Below the pieces are notes generated by a model. That model saw only the letters and a list, made by a program, of their open reading frames with translations. It was not told the origin of the DNA and searched no databases. A stretch of 64,000 nucleotides of DNA, taken from Gemmatimonadota bacterium (GTDB lineage Bacteria; Gemmatimonadota; Gemmatimonadetes; Gemmatimonadales; Gemmatimonadaceae). The DNA is taken from NCBI GenBank assembly GCA_016719105.1, contig JADKAQ010000002.1, forward strand, positions 186,001-250,000, read 5' to 3'. Of this stretch, positions 63,311-64,000 are shown piece after piece. The translations under genes and the position numbers were made by a program. Each line of letters starts with the position of its first letter. The stretch's first letter is position 1.

Positions 63311-64000
63311 CTACTGCAAGACGCCGAGGATCTCATCGTCAGCGACGGCGATGCCGTAGCGCGTCTCGGCGCCGGCCATGCGCCCGACGGCGGCGGGGAG
63401 CGAGCAGATGATCCGTCCGCCGCGCCCCTTCTTGTCTACGCGCATCAGTTCGAGAAGTGTCGTCGGCGCCTGGTCGCTCGGGCGATCGACCGGAAGGCCG
63501 AGCGTGGCGAGCGCCTGCTGCACGGTCGCGCTGGTTCCCGGCTCAGCGAGGCCGAGTCGCTCGGCGAGGCGGCTCTCGAGGACCATGCCGATCGAGATCG
63601 CCTCGCCGTGCAGCAGGGAAAAGCCGCTCGCGGCCTCGATCGCGTGCCCAATGGTGTGCCCGAAGTTGAGCACCTGGCGCAGCCCCCCTTCGCGTTCGTC
63701 CTCGCGCACCACGCTGGCCTTGATCTCGATGCTGCGCGCGATGAGTGCGGCGAGGGCGTCGCCGTGCCACGCCACGTCGGTGCCGGTGATCAGGGCGGGA
63801 CCTAACGCGACGGCCTGCTCGAGATACCCAGCGTCGGCGATGATCCCGTGCTTGAGCACCTCGGCCATGCCCGCGCGCCGGTGCGTCGCCTCGAGTGTCT
63901 GCAGGACGGTGGGATCGACGAGCACCGCCTGCGGCTGGTGGAAGGCCCCGACGAGGTTCTTTCCGGCCGGCGTGTCGACGCCGACCTTGCCCCCGACCGA
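63311..64000 (-). CDS. aroB: 3-dehydroquinate synthase (N-terminus outside window)
   Basis: The frame is open to the last base of the window, so the N-terminal NAD-binding part is missing here. SVGGKVGVDTPAGKN and GAFHQPQAVLVDP are conserved AroB blocks. GMAEVLKHGIIAD supplies a zinc-binding Glu and catalytic Lys, and FGHTIGHAIE and SLLHGEAISIG provide the two zinc-binding His residues. The enzyme turns DAHP into 3-dehydroquinate, the second step of the shikimate pathway. Confidence 0.95.
   Translation of the reverse strand, partial: SVGGKVGVDTPAGKNLVGAFHQPQAVLVDPTVLQTLEATHRRAGMAEVLKHGIIADAGYLEQAVALGPALITGTDVAWHGDALAALIARSIEIKASVVREDEREGGLRQVLNFGHTIGHAIEAASGFSLLHGEAISIGMVLESRLAERLGLAEPGTSATVQQALATLGLPVDRPSDQAPTTLLELMRVDKKGRGGRIICSLPAAVGRMAGAETRYGIAVADDEILGVLQ

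Overview
The window is a high-GC (roughly two-thirds G+C by eye), gene-dense bacterial chromosome segment with no mobile elements, CRISPR arrays, tRNAs or rRNAs that I can see. The mix of genes fits a free-living Gram-negative-type bacterium, most likely Gemmatimonadota: a long BNR-repeat sortilin-like secreted protein, a CocE-type hydrolase and a creatininase with signal peptides, a Wza/Wzc-type polysaccharide apparatus, a short RpoD-like sigma factor and very frequent ATGA gene overlaps. That assignment is an inference from gene content; no marker gene settles it.

Region 1 (1-25.4 kb) is an exopolysaccharide locus. A three-gene overlapping set (SDR, small membrane protein, GMC oxidoreductase) ends at 2870. 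A ten-gene run (3240-12329) follows, with glycosyltransferases, a UDP-galactopyranose mutase-like flavoprotein, a sugar-nucleotide epimerase, a polysaccharide deacetylase and two small membrane proteins that resemble each other. Next come a Wzx-type flippase (reverse strand), another glycosyltransferase, a radical SAM/SPASM enzyme, the phosphoglycosyl transferase that starts repeat-unit synthesis, a polysaccharide export protein and a Wzc-type tyrosine kinase. The locus carries its own regulators: a receiver protein with a degenerate GGDEF domain, an NtrC-type sigma-54 activator and a soluble histidine kinase. Four sequences with sigma-54 -24/-12 spacing precede genes of the locus, which suggests that the activator controls it. 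No Wzy-type polymerase is visible inside the window.

Region 2 (25.5-38.6 kb) is mostly housekeeping: a Tat-signal class V aminotransferase, an EVE-domain protein with a basic tail, a diguanylate cyclase, a TauE/SafE exporter with no ordinary start codon, citrate synthase, MutY, a VWA protein with an apparent frameshift, and an MFS exporter. The most notable part is 32834-35820 on the reverse strand. A SAM-II-type riboswitch followed by a terminator precedes homoserine dehydrogenase, then a MoaD-like sulfur carrier fused to a shrunken remnant of threonine synthase, then a MoeB/rhodanese activating enzyme. Together they look like a SAM-controlled operon feeding sulfur into homocysteine/methionine synthesis.

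Region 3 (38.6-54.5 kb) holds secreted hydrolases (BNR-repeat protein, CocE-like hydrolase, creatininase, family 3 glycoside hydrolase broken by a GC-tract slip), a MoxR ATPase, a molybdopterin oxidoreductase and a tiny Ala/Pro-rich lipoprotein with a long leader and a strong terminator.

Region 4 (54.5-64 kb, reverse strand) is a tightly coupled operon of LAN-domain protein, GlcD, GlcE, GlcF, a HAD protein and YgfZ, which points to glycolate oxidation. It is followed by a single-domain response regulator, the RpoD-like sigma factor, a 56-residue membrane protein and the 3' part of aroB.
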